From assembly GCA_958295665.1 (NCBI GenBank), contig OY282560.1, positions 22,031,653 to 22,095,652 of the forward strand: DNA of 64,000 nt, written 5' to 3'. This document shows, one piece after another, positions 46,248 to 58,235 of this stretch. Each line of letters starts with the position of its first letter. Positions within the stretch are counted from its first letter, which is position 1. Source of the DNA: Tipula vernalis (taxonomy: Eukaryota; Arthropoda; Insecta; Diptera; Tipulidae). The notes beneath the pieces were generated by a model that was not told the DNA's origin, did not search any database, and was given only the letters and a program-made list of their open reading frames with translations. Position numbers and translations under genes: made by a program.

Positions 46248-48583
46248 GTGGCGTAACTACAAATTTTGGGCCCCACCGCAAAATTTTTTCTGGGCCTCTA
46301 AAATTCTTCTTCTACCTATGAACAAGCAAAGATTTTATTTCGAATAAAAATTTGCTTTAATCTTTTTTTAACTGAAAATGTATTTCTTCCTATTATCTAG
46401 CCTTCAGCCTCACATTAATTAAAATTATCTGATTTCGAGAGTAGGACTTAAGAAATTGCGCAAATTTTAATCTTTACAAGTTTATATTTCTCGTGAATTT
46501 TAAAGGTGTTAAAAAACATTTAAGTTCCAAAACCGAAAATTCAAATGCCTAAAGAGGCTGCAGTTTAGTGTCCGAAAAAAATCTCAACGGATGCAGTGGA
46601 AGACAGTATCATTACTGGTAAAAACCTGTACCATTTATCGGTAAACTTTGCGATTTTCCATTTCCCAGAAATTTTTACCAGTAACTAAAATTAATCTAAA
46701 TGTTGCTTGAATTTACTATTGAATAGAGAAATATACAGGTCCCAATCGGCAGAGGTAATTACAACTTTTAGTTGCAGTTACAGTTTTTTTCGGAATTGAA
46801 TTCCGAAATCGATATTTTTAAGCGTCATTAAAACAGCGAATTTAGTTCAAATATGCATAAATAAAAAGTAATAGCAATCTACTTGGCAATCTATGTATTT
46901 CCGAAAAAAAAATACGGTATTAAACATCAATGGTAAGAACTGCTTTAGTCACCGATATCCCAACGGGGGTTGGTTTAAAAATACGAAAACAGACACTATA
47001 GTCGTAGTTGCAATTTTATTTGCATCTATCGTTTTGGACCTTAATATTTTATATAAAATAAATGTGATACTCTAACCTGTCACGGTTAAAATAATAATAT
47101 CAATAATTTCGAAATAATCTTAGAAATGTCGAATTTTCGAAGTATCTTGAACATTCTAGAAAGTTCTCAAATATCGAATTATTCGTAATTATGTAAAACC
47201 GAAGGAATCCATGCGCTAATCACAGCCATGTAAAATGTAAACAACCTGAACATTCGTAAATAATTTCGAATATCCTAGGAAATCGAAGAAATTTCGGAAT
47301 TTGGCATAATCTCGAGAAATCTACTAAATATCATAATTTCCCCAAACTCATAGATAAACACAGAATATTACCATATAAACTTCGAAAAAATTCGAAAAAA
47401 TTGAAAAATCTCGATTACTTCAGAAAATAATTTCTGTATTATATGAATCTCGATTGATGTCGAACAAATTCAATAATACCGAAAAATCTGAATATTAATG
47501 AATAATTTCGGAAAGCCTTTTAGAAAACCCACGAGCCTAAGCAGCTTAATGTTGCTAATACTACTAAGCAAGTTAAAGCTAAGCTCAACAAAATAATATG
47601 CAAAATTCAAATAAGATTGAAAATTAGAACCCTCACATTTCACAATCAAATACGAAAGTCTCGAATAACTTGACTGTTTCGAAATACCGATTCACCAATT
47701 AAGTCTCAAATATCACCAATATCATCTCCATGCTACGCTCCAATAATCTCAAGAAATTTTAAAAGGTGATCGAAAGATGAAATCCAAGACAAGGTGATAT
47801 GAAATCGGGAAGCGACAAGAATTTCCAAAATCAGGAGAATCTCACTATAGGAAGAAAGTTTCAACAATTTCTTCTTGATTTTTTGTGAACATCACAATGA
47901 TTCTTCGCAAACTGTTTAGCAGCTACTCAGATTAGTATTACCTCCGTTTTATTCCCTTCAGATTCATTTTCTTTGAATTTGGTTGTTTGTTTCTATCTCT
48001 CCTACCTTTTTTGGGGCTCAGCAAGGCACTCCCAACACTTTCGCAGTTCGCTTTTAACGACCTACTTTACGCATTAGCCAAATCGAGAACGTACGGCTAT
48101 AGGCCCTTTTTGCTTAGAACACCTGCAAATTGCATTGCTTCTAGCCAGCCTATAGTACTGACATGAAAGATAGGTCGGTCCATGAATTTTGCAATTCAAA
48201 CGAGGTTAGTGATTTTTGTTTCTAAATCTAAATATCTGGCAGAACCTAGAGGCATTTTTATTTCTATGGAGTCCCATTACTTGTAATTATTCAGACATTC
48301 ACCTTCAGCAACGGAGAAGAAATTGTTGGGTCTGTCTTAAGAAACAACCTAAACAAATCTAAATTCTCTAAAAATTAGACGACGATTTTTTTAGGAAATT
48401 TTCCTAGAAATGTCCCGTTTCGCTAATTTGAAAAAGTGGTCTAATTTAAGCTTAATCGAATCTACCATCTATCTAATCTTGATTTTCAATTAATATTCGG
48501 ATGCTTAATAAATATCGTAGGCCCCAACAAACCACGGGCATCCCCGCGTCTGCGGGTGCTGCGGGTACCTACTTACGCCATTG
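46248..48583. mobile_element. Candidate DNA transposon with CAGTGGCGTAA terminal inverted repeats
   Basis: The left end CAGTGGCGTAACTAC and the right end (reverse complement) CAATGGCGTAAGTAG match at 12 of 15 positions. Inside each end lies a GGCCCC motif (TTTTGGGCCCCACC at left, GTAGGCCCCAACAAA at right). I recall 'CAGTGGCGTA' ends as common on animal DNA elements, but cannot name the superfamily. The interior has no recognisable transposase, so this would be a non-autonomous or decayed copy. It carries the TCGAA-rich tract at 47085-47770. Confidence 0.5.
47085..47770. repeat. TCGAA-rich degenerate repeat tract
   Basis: ATTTCGAA, AATCTCGA, TATCGAAT and TTCGAAAA-like words recur at short intervals, far above what the surrounding A+T-rich DNA shows. 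No fixed unit length could be read by eye. Confidence 0.5.
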
Positions 48584-48894
48584 AAATCCACACGCCTTGA
48601 CCGATTTGAACCGCAAACTTCACACAATTAAATAACAACAAGGGTGCTTTCAAGACTTTCGGGATTGAAAGCTCAAGCTTAAATATACAAAAATAAAGAG
48701 TCCTTTACCAAAATAATTTTGTTTAAATAACAAGGTCTTAAACAATAAACCTACTGAAGAAGGGCACTGTTAATATCTCACATCTCCACCTCCTTCTTGT
48801 GTGGTGATAATCAGATCCAAATTTACAATCGGAGGAATTCTAAAACTTCATCGATTCCGCTGATTTTTTGATATTTAGCGCAAAATCAAACGAC

Positions 48895-49665
48895 GACATT
48901 GTACGATGGTATGATGGTTTGCTGATATGGTATGATTGTATGGAGTTTTAAATGTTGAAAATAATTAAAAGATTCATTTACAATCCAAATTTAGTATTAG
49001 CTATACAGTATCGAATTGGAGAAAAAAATATGAATAATTTAAAACTAAAAATTAAGCAGAAGCAGTAGAAAAAAAACATTAAAAAAAAAAATCATCATCA
49101 GTCATAGCTGATTCCGAAGCTTCTCGATTTCACTATTTAGGCTTTTGTTACCTAGAAACGGGTAAAGTTGAACTATTTCTCAACAATCACAATTAAACAC
49201 ACAATTTACAATACCAACGCTAAAATTAAAAATCCATTATTTAATGGAAAAAGTTCATAACTAAGTTTGCTTTACTCCACATTCATCGGAAGCATTCAAA
49301 TTTCTAACTTTTATTTTTGGTTGTATGCAATAGTCTATCCCCCTTAACCATTAGCAACGGGACAATCTATTATTGTTTCCCCTCTACAAGTTGTTTTTGT
49401 ATTATTTTAAATCGCATCTTAAATTTCAATTAAGGAACGACAGGCGATAGTTGTCGTTACAGATGGTAAGATATTTTAGCCTCCGACGTGATGGAACGAT
49501 GTTACGATTTTATGGAAAGATGGTATGATGGTAAAATAGTACGATGTTATGATGGTATCATGGTATGCTGGTGTGGTTGTCCGATGTTATGATGTTAGGA
49601 TTGTGTGATGGGATGATGGTGTAATGGTATGATTGTTTAATTGTAGGATTTTTATTCATAACGGT
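48895..49665 (-). repeat. GATGGTAT-type minisatellite tracts
   Basis: Two tracts (48895-48955 and 49465-49665) of imperfect GATGGTATGAT / GATGTTATGATG repeats. They are the reverse complement of the ATACCATC tracts at 22.4-23.0 kb. Unit length varies from 8 to 11 bp. Between the tracts (48956-49464) lies A+T-rich DNA with no gene. Confidence 0.65.
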
Positions 49666-50172
49666 ATCATTTGTTAAATAGTCCCTTATAAGCAAGTCAA
49701 ATAAATGTCAATAGTAACACGCGAGTTCATCAGCAAATCTATGCCCATCGAGCGAGTTTTTATGCCAACTTTTTCTATTATGTAAAGCAAGAACGTAAAG
49801 ATAATTTAGGTAACTGAGTTACCTGAATCATGATAGTCCCCCGTGGCAAGGCAATTCTGTCTCACATTTCATAATTAACATAGAGATAGAGCCTGATAAC
49901 AAAGTATCGTATATGCAGTACTCTACCCAACCGATTGGCATACTCTGTCCTTCTCCATGGGTCTTCTAAGAGAGCGCACCTTCATTTCGAGGATTTTAGT
50001 GATTCCCACTAAGTGTTTGTAAAATTTCATTAATTTGAAAAAGAGATTGCATATTTAAGGATTATGGTTTGTTCGAGACAAATTGAAGTAGAAACCGAGA
50101 AAATAAAATAAAAAAATTAATTTTATTGATCTGGAATACGGTATCATAAATATGTGTTATGTTATGCTATTT

Positions 50173-50310
50173 CGGGTCCCGGTCGATACGGTATATTTCA
50201 AAACGGGATATGGTACACTATGACATATTTCAAAATGACATATTTCAAAACGGCATGTGGTATATTAAGGCATATGCTACATAAGGGCATAAGGTACACT
50301 ATACGACATG
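50173..50310 (+). repeat. Foldback-like left arm
   Basis: Tandem 16-20 bp units such as ATATTTCAAAACGGGATATG, GTACACTATGACATATTTC and AAGGCATA, ending near ACACTATACGACATG. Confidence 0.7.
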
Positions 50311-50580
50311 TATGATTTGGCAAATTTTAAATTTTAAACGTTTAATATTTTTTTAATTTCCAAACCTATATATTATCAGAATTTATCCATTTGAATTACA
50401 ACGAACGCGGGCACGTAAAATCCGAGTGAATAAAGAAGTTCAATTCCCTTTCTACAAATCACCTGATTACGTTGTAAATGAGTTCTTTGAAGTGTGTCTA
50501 TTAAAGGTCGGTGTAAAATTCACAAGCTCTAGTCGAATTGTTTTTGCGAACTTTACAAACTATAAGCGTAACTTATTTAA

Positions 50581-50591
50581 ATGGCGCCCAA
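50581..50591 (+). promoter_or_regulatory. Possible tRNA primer-binding-site-like motif
   Basis: TGGCGCCCAAC follows an A+T-rich segment that could be LTR-like (50400-50578). This 11-mer resembles LTR-element primer sites. No matching second LTR was identified and the gypsy element here is on the opposite strand, so it may be coincidence or a leftover of another element. Confidence 0.3.
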
Positions 50592-51079
50592 CCTAGCTAT
50601 CATAGATCAGTTTTTTAATTTAAGTTAATAAAATTAAATGAGATTTTTTACTAAATTTTTATGGCTCCAAATTTCTTACACTTCATTACAATGAAGATTT
50701 AAAAGCCCCCATTTTTTTAAAAAAATTCACGATTGCTTTTATTTCTAAAATAATATTCAGCAAATAAATTTTAATGTCAGTGGCTGTTTCTGATGTACTT
50801 CGACATTTGGTTTTTTTAAATAACTACAAAACTGGAAAGAGGTTACTAACTGAAAATGTGCAATAAAGCATCTGCTTACTACATTAGTTCGGTAAACAAA
50901 ACAATAAAAATTAAAATTAAAATCTGGACTTCCCCACATATGTAGCTACGTAAAAAAAATGACACTTAGAGCCGGCCATAAAAACAATCATTACAAAAAT
51001 AAAATAAATAATCGGCGAATTCATAAGCGAATTAGCTAATTACCTATCATCAGAATATAGAATCTTATTTCCATCGTAT

Positions 51080-53030
51080 ATGTCAAATTTAATCATAATC
51101 TGTTGAGAAACAGCAAAGTTTCATAAAAATTGGCCGTATTCCAAAACTTCATTTAGAATCAGTTTTCTAATCTTATGTAACATCGAAAGCACCTTCTCTC
51201 TAAGTTTTTCCGGAATCACAATTCGGATCGATTCATTATGTAATAAGATCTGTAACGTGACGGTGAGTATTTAAAGAATTGTTTCTAACCTGATAAGGAG
51301 CAAGCCACTCCCAGTCCTTTGGAAGAACTTCAGGCCATTCCTGATTAAAGCACTTTACTCAAATGTCGATCCATTCTCGTCTCGCGGCGAATATTTTCGA
51401 AGTCAATCGGAAAATCGACAATCTCATTCTTATACTGCTTTTCTATTTGTAGACACGCCCCAAACTTATCAAAATCGGTATCTGGTCCACTTGGTAAATG
51501 AGACAACGCGTCTGCGTTGGAATGTTTTGCTGTTGGTCGATATCGGATAGTGTAATTATATCCCATCATTATGACAGCCCAACGCTGTAACCTCTGAATA
51601 GTCATAACTGGCAGTTTCTTCTCAGGATGAAAAAGACTGACCAACGGTTTATGATCAGTTAGCAGTTCGAAAGGACGTCCATATAGATATTGATGAAATT
51701 TCGTGCATACACAAATAATTGATAATGCTTCTTTCTCGATCTGTGAATATTTGCGCTGGTGTTCGTTCAAGCGATTGGGTTTCTCCTCACCATGATCGTA
51801 TCGGTGAGATATTACAGCCTCTATTCCGTAGCCTGATGGGTCTGTAGCTAGTAGGAGCGGTAAATCGTTGCTGTAGTGAACAAGTTTTGTATCCTGTACT
51901 ATTCCTTTCTTGATGGCTTGGAACGACCGTTCTCTTGACTCATTCCAATTGAAATCGACATTTTTCTGGCGTAACTCGTTTAGTGGAGCGGAAGTTGGGG
52001 CAAATTATCAATAGCAGCTACTCCTTCATGTGATGGTTATATTCCCTCTTGTGAAATTATATGACCAAGATAATTGATATTAGTCATCAGATATTGACAT
52101 TTCCTAAAGTTGCATTTTACTAGCTTCATTCAACCGTTTAAATAGTAGCTCTAAAGTCTTCAGATGATCCTCTATTGACTCATCCGAAACCACGATGTCA
52201 TCTAGGTAGCTAGCTGTGTTTGGTAGACCCACCAAAATTTGATCCGTGAAATTTTAAAATATAGCTTTGATGCGTTATCGATTGGGAGTTACAGATACGC
52301 TTCTGCTAAACCAATTTTTGAAAACAATTTGCCGTTTCGGAAACGACGAAATAACTCTTCAACCCTAAGAATTGGATATTGTGGTATCTTTAATTGCGGA
52401 TTTACTGTAACTTTAAAGTCCCCACAAAGTCGAACATACGTATCCGGTTTCGTCACGGCCACTATTGGAGCATCCCTATATTGGCTATATTGGACCGTTT
52501 TTCCATCTCCAATTGTTTGACATCCAACTTTTCTGACTATAGTAGTCGGACTCGTAAATCGAACGCATCTACCCAGTAAATTCCGAATATGTTTGTTCCT
52601 TCCTAACTATTCGTGATCAGTAAAGGCAATTCTCGAATTTGGTTTCGCAATTTGACAACTACATTTGAAACGCCTTTTAGCTGGACTGGACTTACATCAT
52701 ACGCTGTCAACTTGTATTTTGTAAGTTGGTACCTAGACTCTTGAAGCTGCAGATAGCCCTTGGCTTCCACCATCGAAGCTGTTGCACCAGTATCGAACTG
52801 GAAATCCACTGGTACTTCATTGAGAATTATTGAAATAAACATTTTCCGATCAACTCTGTAGAACGGATTATCGACTGCTGCTGGCTCGGTTGACATCGGC
52901 TCTTGTGATAATCTGGTTTACTTTTCAAATAGTTTGTTCGTTACGCACCCATCCACTGTACATGTCTCGTTGGTTTGGTAGATCTCCAGTGATTGGATAT
53001 ATTCCTTTTTTCCTTTATTGGTCCGCTGAG
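51080..53030 (-). pseudogene. Ty3/gypsy pol (protease, RT, RNase H, integrase start), pseudogene
   Basis: Minus strand. The protease PVDFQFDTGATASMVEAKGY (about 52805-52750) carries the DTGA active site. RT: RLCGDFKVTVNPQLKIPQYP, then KLFSKIGLAEAYL (52440-52280), then SYLDDIVVSDESIEDHL (about 52205) with the intact YLDD catalytic pair, and NINYLGHIIS. RNase H: LPLLLATDPSGYGIEAVI, KYSQIEKEALSII, FELLTDHKPLVSLF and RLQRWAVIMMGYNYTIRYRP (51870-51530), then NADALSHLP. The integrase start is SIRIVIPEKLREKVLSMLHK (about 51230-51170); the HHCC finger beyond is decayed and the catalytic core is absent. Several frames with stops. The RNase H frame of 141 codons (51770-51345) is intact. Confidence 0.9.
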
Positions 53031-53953
53031 GTGATTTAGAAAGATTGGATTGATCATTTCGAGAAAAAATACATACTGATTTGATGTGTCCTACTCATTC
53101 ACAGTCATGACATTGCTCGTTGCGAAAGAGGCTTTGAATTAGCACGGCTTCTTGAACGCTGTTGACTCGATTGTTGTCCTAAACGGTCAAATCCGTAACG
53201 CGATCGACTCCTATTTGAACGACGGTTAAAAACTTTCACCTCCTGTGCACTTTTAGAATTTTCTCCAGTCATGATTTGAATCGAACTCTGTGTTGATTCA
53301 TATGACGCAGTAATCATTGTTACTTCCTCAAGCGTCGGATTCGACTTCTGTAAACAAGAAGCTCGCACGGCTTCATGGTGTGTATGCATCACAATTATAT
53401 CACATATCGCCCAATCGACATAGGAGGTCTGTACAGTCATTTTTTACACTCAAATTCACATTCGCACGATGCTTCTCATAATCTCCCAATCCTCTCGGAA
53501 TATGATTCTCCAGGATTCTTCTTCAAATGCCAAAATTTACACCTTGCCGCCAACACGTGCATTTTCGATCGAAAAAAAATTCTTCAATTTGTCGATGACT
53601 ACGGTAAATTCTTTGGTTCTATATTTGTTGTACAGTTTTTGTAAATCATTAAATGTAACGGTATCGATCCACGACAAGAATAGGGACCTTTTTTCGTCAT
53701 CTGTCACATTATTTCCTTTAAAATGTTGTTTCATTTGAGCGACATAATCACCGAAACTTTCCTTGCTTCGATCAAATTCACGAAATGAAGGTACAAAACT
53801 AGAAAATGTTGGTTTAACATCTAATTTCAGTAGATGTTGTATTTGATCCCGTTGTATTTTCAACATTTCATTGACATTTTTTTGTTGTTGCTCCATAAAC
53901 GCTTTAAATTGCATGTCATTCGGCTGAAATAACCTAGTTTTAGAATATGCCAT
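53030..53953 (-). pseudogene. Ty3/gypsy gag with zinc knuckle, pseudogene
   Basis: The 138-codon frame 53953-53537 starts MAYSKTRLFQPND and continues FKAFMEQQQKNVNEMLKIQR, FVPSFREFDRSKESFGDYVA and DEKRSLFLSWIDTVTFNDLQ. This is the capsid helix order of gypsy gag ('FxxYxxxFDxxxESWxxYxxRxxxFF ... DxKKxxLLLSxIG'). The second half (53440-53105) is arginine- and serine-rich. A zinc knuckle, CHDCE-stop-VGHIKSVC, lies at about 53105-53060 with one in-frame stop. The start codon lies in the arm repeat word ATGGCATAT, so either the arm overlaps the gag start or the N-terminus has been replaced. Confidence 0.82.
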
Positions 53954-54070
53954 ATTGAACCATGTTATGCCATAGTGTACTATATGTTGTTTTCAAATAT
54001 GCCATAGTGTACTTTATGCCGTAATGTACCATATGTCGTTTTGAAAAATGCCGTGCTGGACGGATCCCGC
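53945..54070 (-). repeat. Foldback-like right arm
   Basis: On the plus strand: TATGCCATAGTGTAC repeated with ATATGTYGTTTT and ending GGACGGATCCCGC. It is inverted relative to the left arm. It overlaps the gag start by about 9 bp. Confidence 0.7.
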
Positions 54071-54074
54071 ATTT

Positions 54075-56780
54075 TCCACTTCCTATTAGAATTGGTATTG
54101 AAAAATCAAAAATACAAAAAACATAAAATTTTACATTCCTGAGTATGATTATATGAGTACGGTAGTACGGTATAATGTTTACTAAAAATTAAGGACTTAA
54201 ATTAGTAAACAGATTTTCAGAAAACGATCGTTGATATTTTGTTGATCCCATAAATATTTCCCTGAGTAACACCTTGTTTAAAATTCTGAATATTTTTCTA
54301 ATATTTGAAATTTGAAAATATCAGAAATTTTTAAATATTCTTAAAACTTTTCAAGATTTAACTTAATATTACACTTTTCATTCGTTATAAAAATGAAAAA
54401 TTTCTAGAATTCTGAAAATTTTGTAATTCTTAAATTTCGAATTTCATTAGTAGCAAGCAAAAAGTTATCAAAAAATACCTATGGTCAACACCAACTGCAC
54501 TCTATGGAAAAACTGGCTGAACAGACAATTAGCATTGCGTGGTAACCTCATCTCTAACGACCATTTAAAGGCTTACATTTTTTGGCCTTAAGGTAGGGTT
54601 AATCTGTAAATTAGTTCACTTGTAACACTAATTAGTTTATTATTAAAACATTTTCGTTCAAACTGTAAACATTTTTTTTTATGGTTAACGATCAAAATCA
54701 CTTTATTAATGTAAATATAAATATTTGTTTAATGTACTCGAAAGCTACATACAATAAACTTAAACATTAATTTTCCCGGTTTTTGACAATACCAGAAAAA
54801 AAAAACTTATATTGTATTTAATCAATCAATTATATTTTTTATCAACTAAATCGCCCAAAAAATACAAAACTCTAACAATTCAATTCGTAACATATATAAT
54901 ATACTCATATACATAAGTACTTATGTAATCCCAACAACAATAGCCGTCAGCCGCATATTTATTTTATGTAAGTACATTTTGATTTCCTTATACAAAGCAC
55001 ATTTCCGGTTGAGTTTTTATTTGTATACGCAGCGTACCCCCCGGGACAAAAACAACACAATTATTGACCCATCATAATATACAAAACCACAATATACAAT
55101 TGTCATCAATCCATCATCATTCCTTAGTTTGGTTTTGAATCTCAAACACATATACATAAATAAATGCGCTTTTATTTAAATTTAATCATAATTTGTCATA
55201 CAACAACAAAAAAAAATGCTTTGTATATAAAACTTACTCGTAACAGTCATAACTCGATCAAAAATCATAAAATAAAATGTTGATGATTATAAATGCGTAC
55301 GCTCATTTCAAATGATAAATCGTTTGACAGTTGGATCATATCGTATTTACGTACATGATGAAATAATAACATTCTGTATAAATGAAAGTTGGAATTTGAT
55401 CGATAATAAACAGACATTCCGTAAATATCGTTGTTTATAGGGGAGTCTTCAACACTAACTTGTCTTGCATTCCTCAAATTGATTTGAAACAAAGTAACTC
55501 ATTTTAATACAAAAAAAAAAGTTTCGAGTTTTAATTGCAAGAATTAAACTTAATAGACCAACCACAGATCACGAGGAATTTCAATCCTCTCCATATAATA
55601 TTTAACAACAATATCATCTTACCATGTTAAACATTTTATTATTCCATATACGAGTATAAATAAAAATTAAATTAAATTAAATTAAATGGATTAAAAAAAA
55701 AATGTTAAATGCATTGACTTCATTTGACGCTAATTAAATGACAACATTTTCGTATTATTACTTGCAAAAATATACGAGTATTTTCAGACTTCTTACTCTA
55801 CATATTGGACGTTTATATTCAATATTTTTGTTGTAATTAAATTGCGAAGAATATAAATGTGGAGGAATTTTCTTGCAACTGGATACGGTTATGTCAATTT
55901 TTGTATATATGCAAACAAGACGCAAGCACAGTATAAAAACAAACTTATAACAACTTATGTATGTACAATTTGAAACGAAAACATTTGGTATATAGTATAC
56001 AAGAGCGTCGTATGGCTTTTACAAGAAAAACATTAACCAGGTGCTTAATTAATATTGCGGAGGTTTTGTGAGGTTACCCTAAACACTTATTTAATTCCCA
56101 TTATATATTCTTGACTGAGAGGTTGATTCTGTTCACATAAAAGTCTCTAAAAAACTTAGAGTTCATGGTGAATATTGGATTTGGAAATATTTTATGGAAA
56201 AACTTGTTTATTTCGAGCCAGAACAACATAGAAGTTTAACTGACAGCTGGTTAGTGAATATTGATGCAATATTATAACATTTTGGAGGGAAAAAATCGAA
56301 CCGATCGAAAAAGACAAAATGGAAAAATAATCTCAGTTAATCGAGAACGAAGTGCAGATAGAAGATTGACAGTTACCGTAAGGATTCCAACTATAAGTCT
56401 ACCTATTTCAAAAAAATTCTGATGGAATTCCACTTGATTAAGACGTATTAAGATTGTAGGAATGTTATACAATTCACAGGTAAACTCAAGATACATTTAT
56501 GGGATGGCTAACTCCTGTTGCAAATAGACGAATAAGATGACCGAAATCGGGGACTTATAAATAATAATCTACCCACAAAAGCGACAACAGCAAAAGAAAT
56601 CCTGGCTGAAAATTGGACATATATGTACACATATGAAACACCAATTACGCAATTTTCTTTCAAATTGAAATCATTTCTTTTATTAAACTTGGAATTTATG
56701 AACCATTATAATGAATTTTGGATGCGATTATTTCTATACAAAATATACAACAGAGTTCAGGGTTACTCATGCAACTTTTG
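54075..56780. other. A+T-rich DNA without recognisable gene
   Basis: Includes a tract with AATATTT/GAAATTT words at 54280-54440 and several poly-A runs (54800, 55210, 55510 and 55700). Frames of 74-78 codons (for example 56272-56496 minus) have no recognised domain. Confidence 0.5.
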
Positions 56781-56784
56781 GTTA

Positions 56785-57166
56785 CGACAACGCGACGCGC
56801 AATGCAAACACGATATTTTGAAACGCGATTTGACAAAACGCGATATGGTTAAACGGTGATATTTCAAAACGCATATCCTAGTTCCATCGTACTTGTTCAA
56901 TTTCATCATTAAGGTGAAGGAAAATTTTATATATGAAATGAAGGAAGATTAATAATTTTAAAATATCGCGTTTTGTACCATATCGCGTTTTGTGCCATAT
57001 CGCATTTTTAAATATCGCGTTTTGAACCATATCGCGTTTTGAACCATATCGCATTTTGTACCATATCGCGTTTTGAAATATTGCGTTTTCCACTTTATCT
57101 CGTTTCGTCATATCGCGTTTTGCATTATTGCGTTTTAAAATATCGCGTTTCGAGCGGATCCCCAAT
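56785..57166. mobile_element. Compact foldback element of 17-bp AAAACGCGATATGGTAC units
   Basis: The left arm (about 56785-56880) holds about five units of ACGCGATATTTTGAAA / AAAACGCGATATGGTT. The right arm (about 56965-57166) holds about eleven units in inverted orientation (ATATCGCGTTTTGTACC). The spacer is about 85 bp. The right end is CGAGCGGATCCCC, whose reverse complement GGGGATCCGCTCG resembles the composite's end GCGGGATCCGTCC. The 95-codon minus-strand frame over the right arm (repeating KRDM and NAIW) is a by-product of the repeat. Confidence 0.75.
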
Positions 57167-57648
57167 AAAATTATTACTTTGAAAAGCCAGATTTTTGTCT
57201 TATTCGGCTCGACTCGCGCTTTTTACAAGAACTTATTTGTCTAAAACAACCACGCTGAAAGGCAAAATAACCGTATGATTTACGAAAACATGACCGCGGC
57301 CACCTAAATGCTACAAAAACGCCCTTTTTTAACCCTTTCCTAATAAATCAATGAAAAAAAGAAAATTTGTTCGATTTTTGTCTAATTCATCTGAATTATT
57401 ATAATTAGCAATGTTAAACTGAAATGACAACTAAAGCAACGATATAAGTGCAACAACACATAAATAATTCAGCCAGCTCAATTACCATTACTAATATATA
57501 TTATGGTAGGAAACTGGCGTTAGTCAGACAAGTACAACTCTAGTTAAAGACAACCCAAATTCCAAGGTTATGCTGTTATGTCCCTTATTTGGATTTTTCA
57601 TGAAACGGTACATTCTGAAATGTGTTATTGTGAACTTTTCACTTGTAG

Positions 57649-57900
57649 TTACAAGATTTCTTGAAAAGGTAAAGGTAAAAATCGTAACAATAAAAAATTT
57701 AAATCCAAGCTTAAAGTTTTGTATGCAGTCCCTCGTGCATATTCGATGTATGATGTATCAACATCTTCTTCTACGACACCTTTATCTGCTGCTTCTTCCT
57801 CGGTTTCTTGTAGCGTTTCAGACGTTTCGTTAGGATTTTTCGTATCTTGAATTACCTGCTCTTCGGTCATAGTCTCATCCTTTTTTTCATCTGTATCCAT
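57649..57900 (-). CDS. Short acidic open frame of unknown identity
   Basis: From the internal ATG at about 57900 the frame reads MDTDEKKDETMTEEQVIQDT, then NETSETLQETEEEAADKGVV and DTSYIEYARGTAYKT. It is strongly acidic and uninterrupted. The same frame opens earlier at 57960 with a hydrophobic stretch. Composition resembles the disordered N-terminus of LINE ORF1 or other TE proteins. No domain was recognised and the neighbourhood gives no support for a host gene. It could be chance. Confidence 0.25.
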   Translation of the reverse strand: MDTDEKKDETMTEEQVIQDTKNPNETSETLQETEEEAADKGVVEEDVDTSYIEYARGTAYKTLSLDLNFLLLRFLPLPFQEIL

Positions 57901-58235
57901 GACCTGTTTAACCTTGGGCTTCCAAAAAAGGTAAAATCGAAAATGCAAAATAAACAACACAACACACAGGTCTAAATTTATATGGAGAAAGAGAGAGAAT
58001 TTACCTTTAAGCTAGCTGGAACTCTAGTCAAAAAGTTTGAAAATAATATCCGGAGGCACCTTTTTTTACGGATTCCAGAGGTGGGTCTGGGGAAAACTTG
58101 GACATCGGCTACCCAGGTCAACTCTCCGAGAAATTAAGCAAGTCAAAAAATGGGTTTTTATATTGTATATTGTACACCAAAAAATCAGAAGTATACGCAA
58201 ACACTTTAATTAACTTCTAGCAAATATTGCCGCAC

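Larger units (their letters stand above)
50173..54070 (-). mobile_element. Foldback-like composite enclosing a gypsy gag-pol
   Basis: Inverted arms (50173-50310 and 53945-54070) made of short tandem units enclose a minus-strand Ty3/gypsy gag-pol. Outer ends are CGGGTCCCGGTCGATACGG at left and, read inward on the minus strand, GCGGGATCCGTCCAGCACGG at right. Both arms contain TTTCAAAACG, GACATATGGTAC and TACACTATGGCATA-like words in opposite orientation. ATTT borders both ends, which may be chance. Inverted arms of tandem units recall FoldBack/Galileo-type elements of flies. Confidence 0.5.

Noticed and set aside
49440..49465. AACGACA ... TGTCGTT hairpin as a terminator or RNA element
   Set aside because: The 7-8 bp stem is isolated and has no adjacent gene; chance is likely.
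56878..57165. 95-codon frame repeating KRDM and NAIW
   Set aside because: It is a by-product of the 17-bp foldback unit; the phase drifts because 17 is not a multiple of three.
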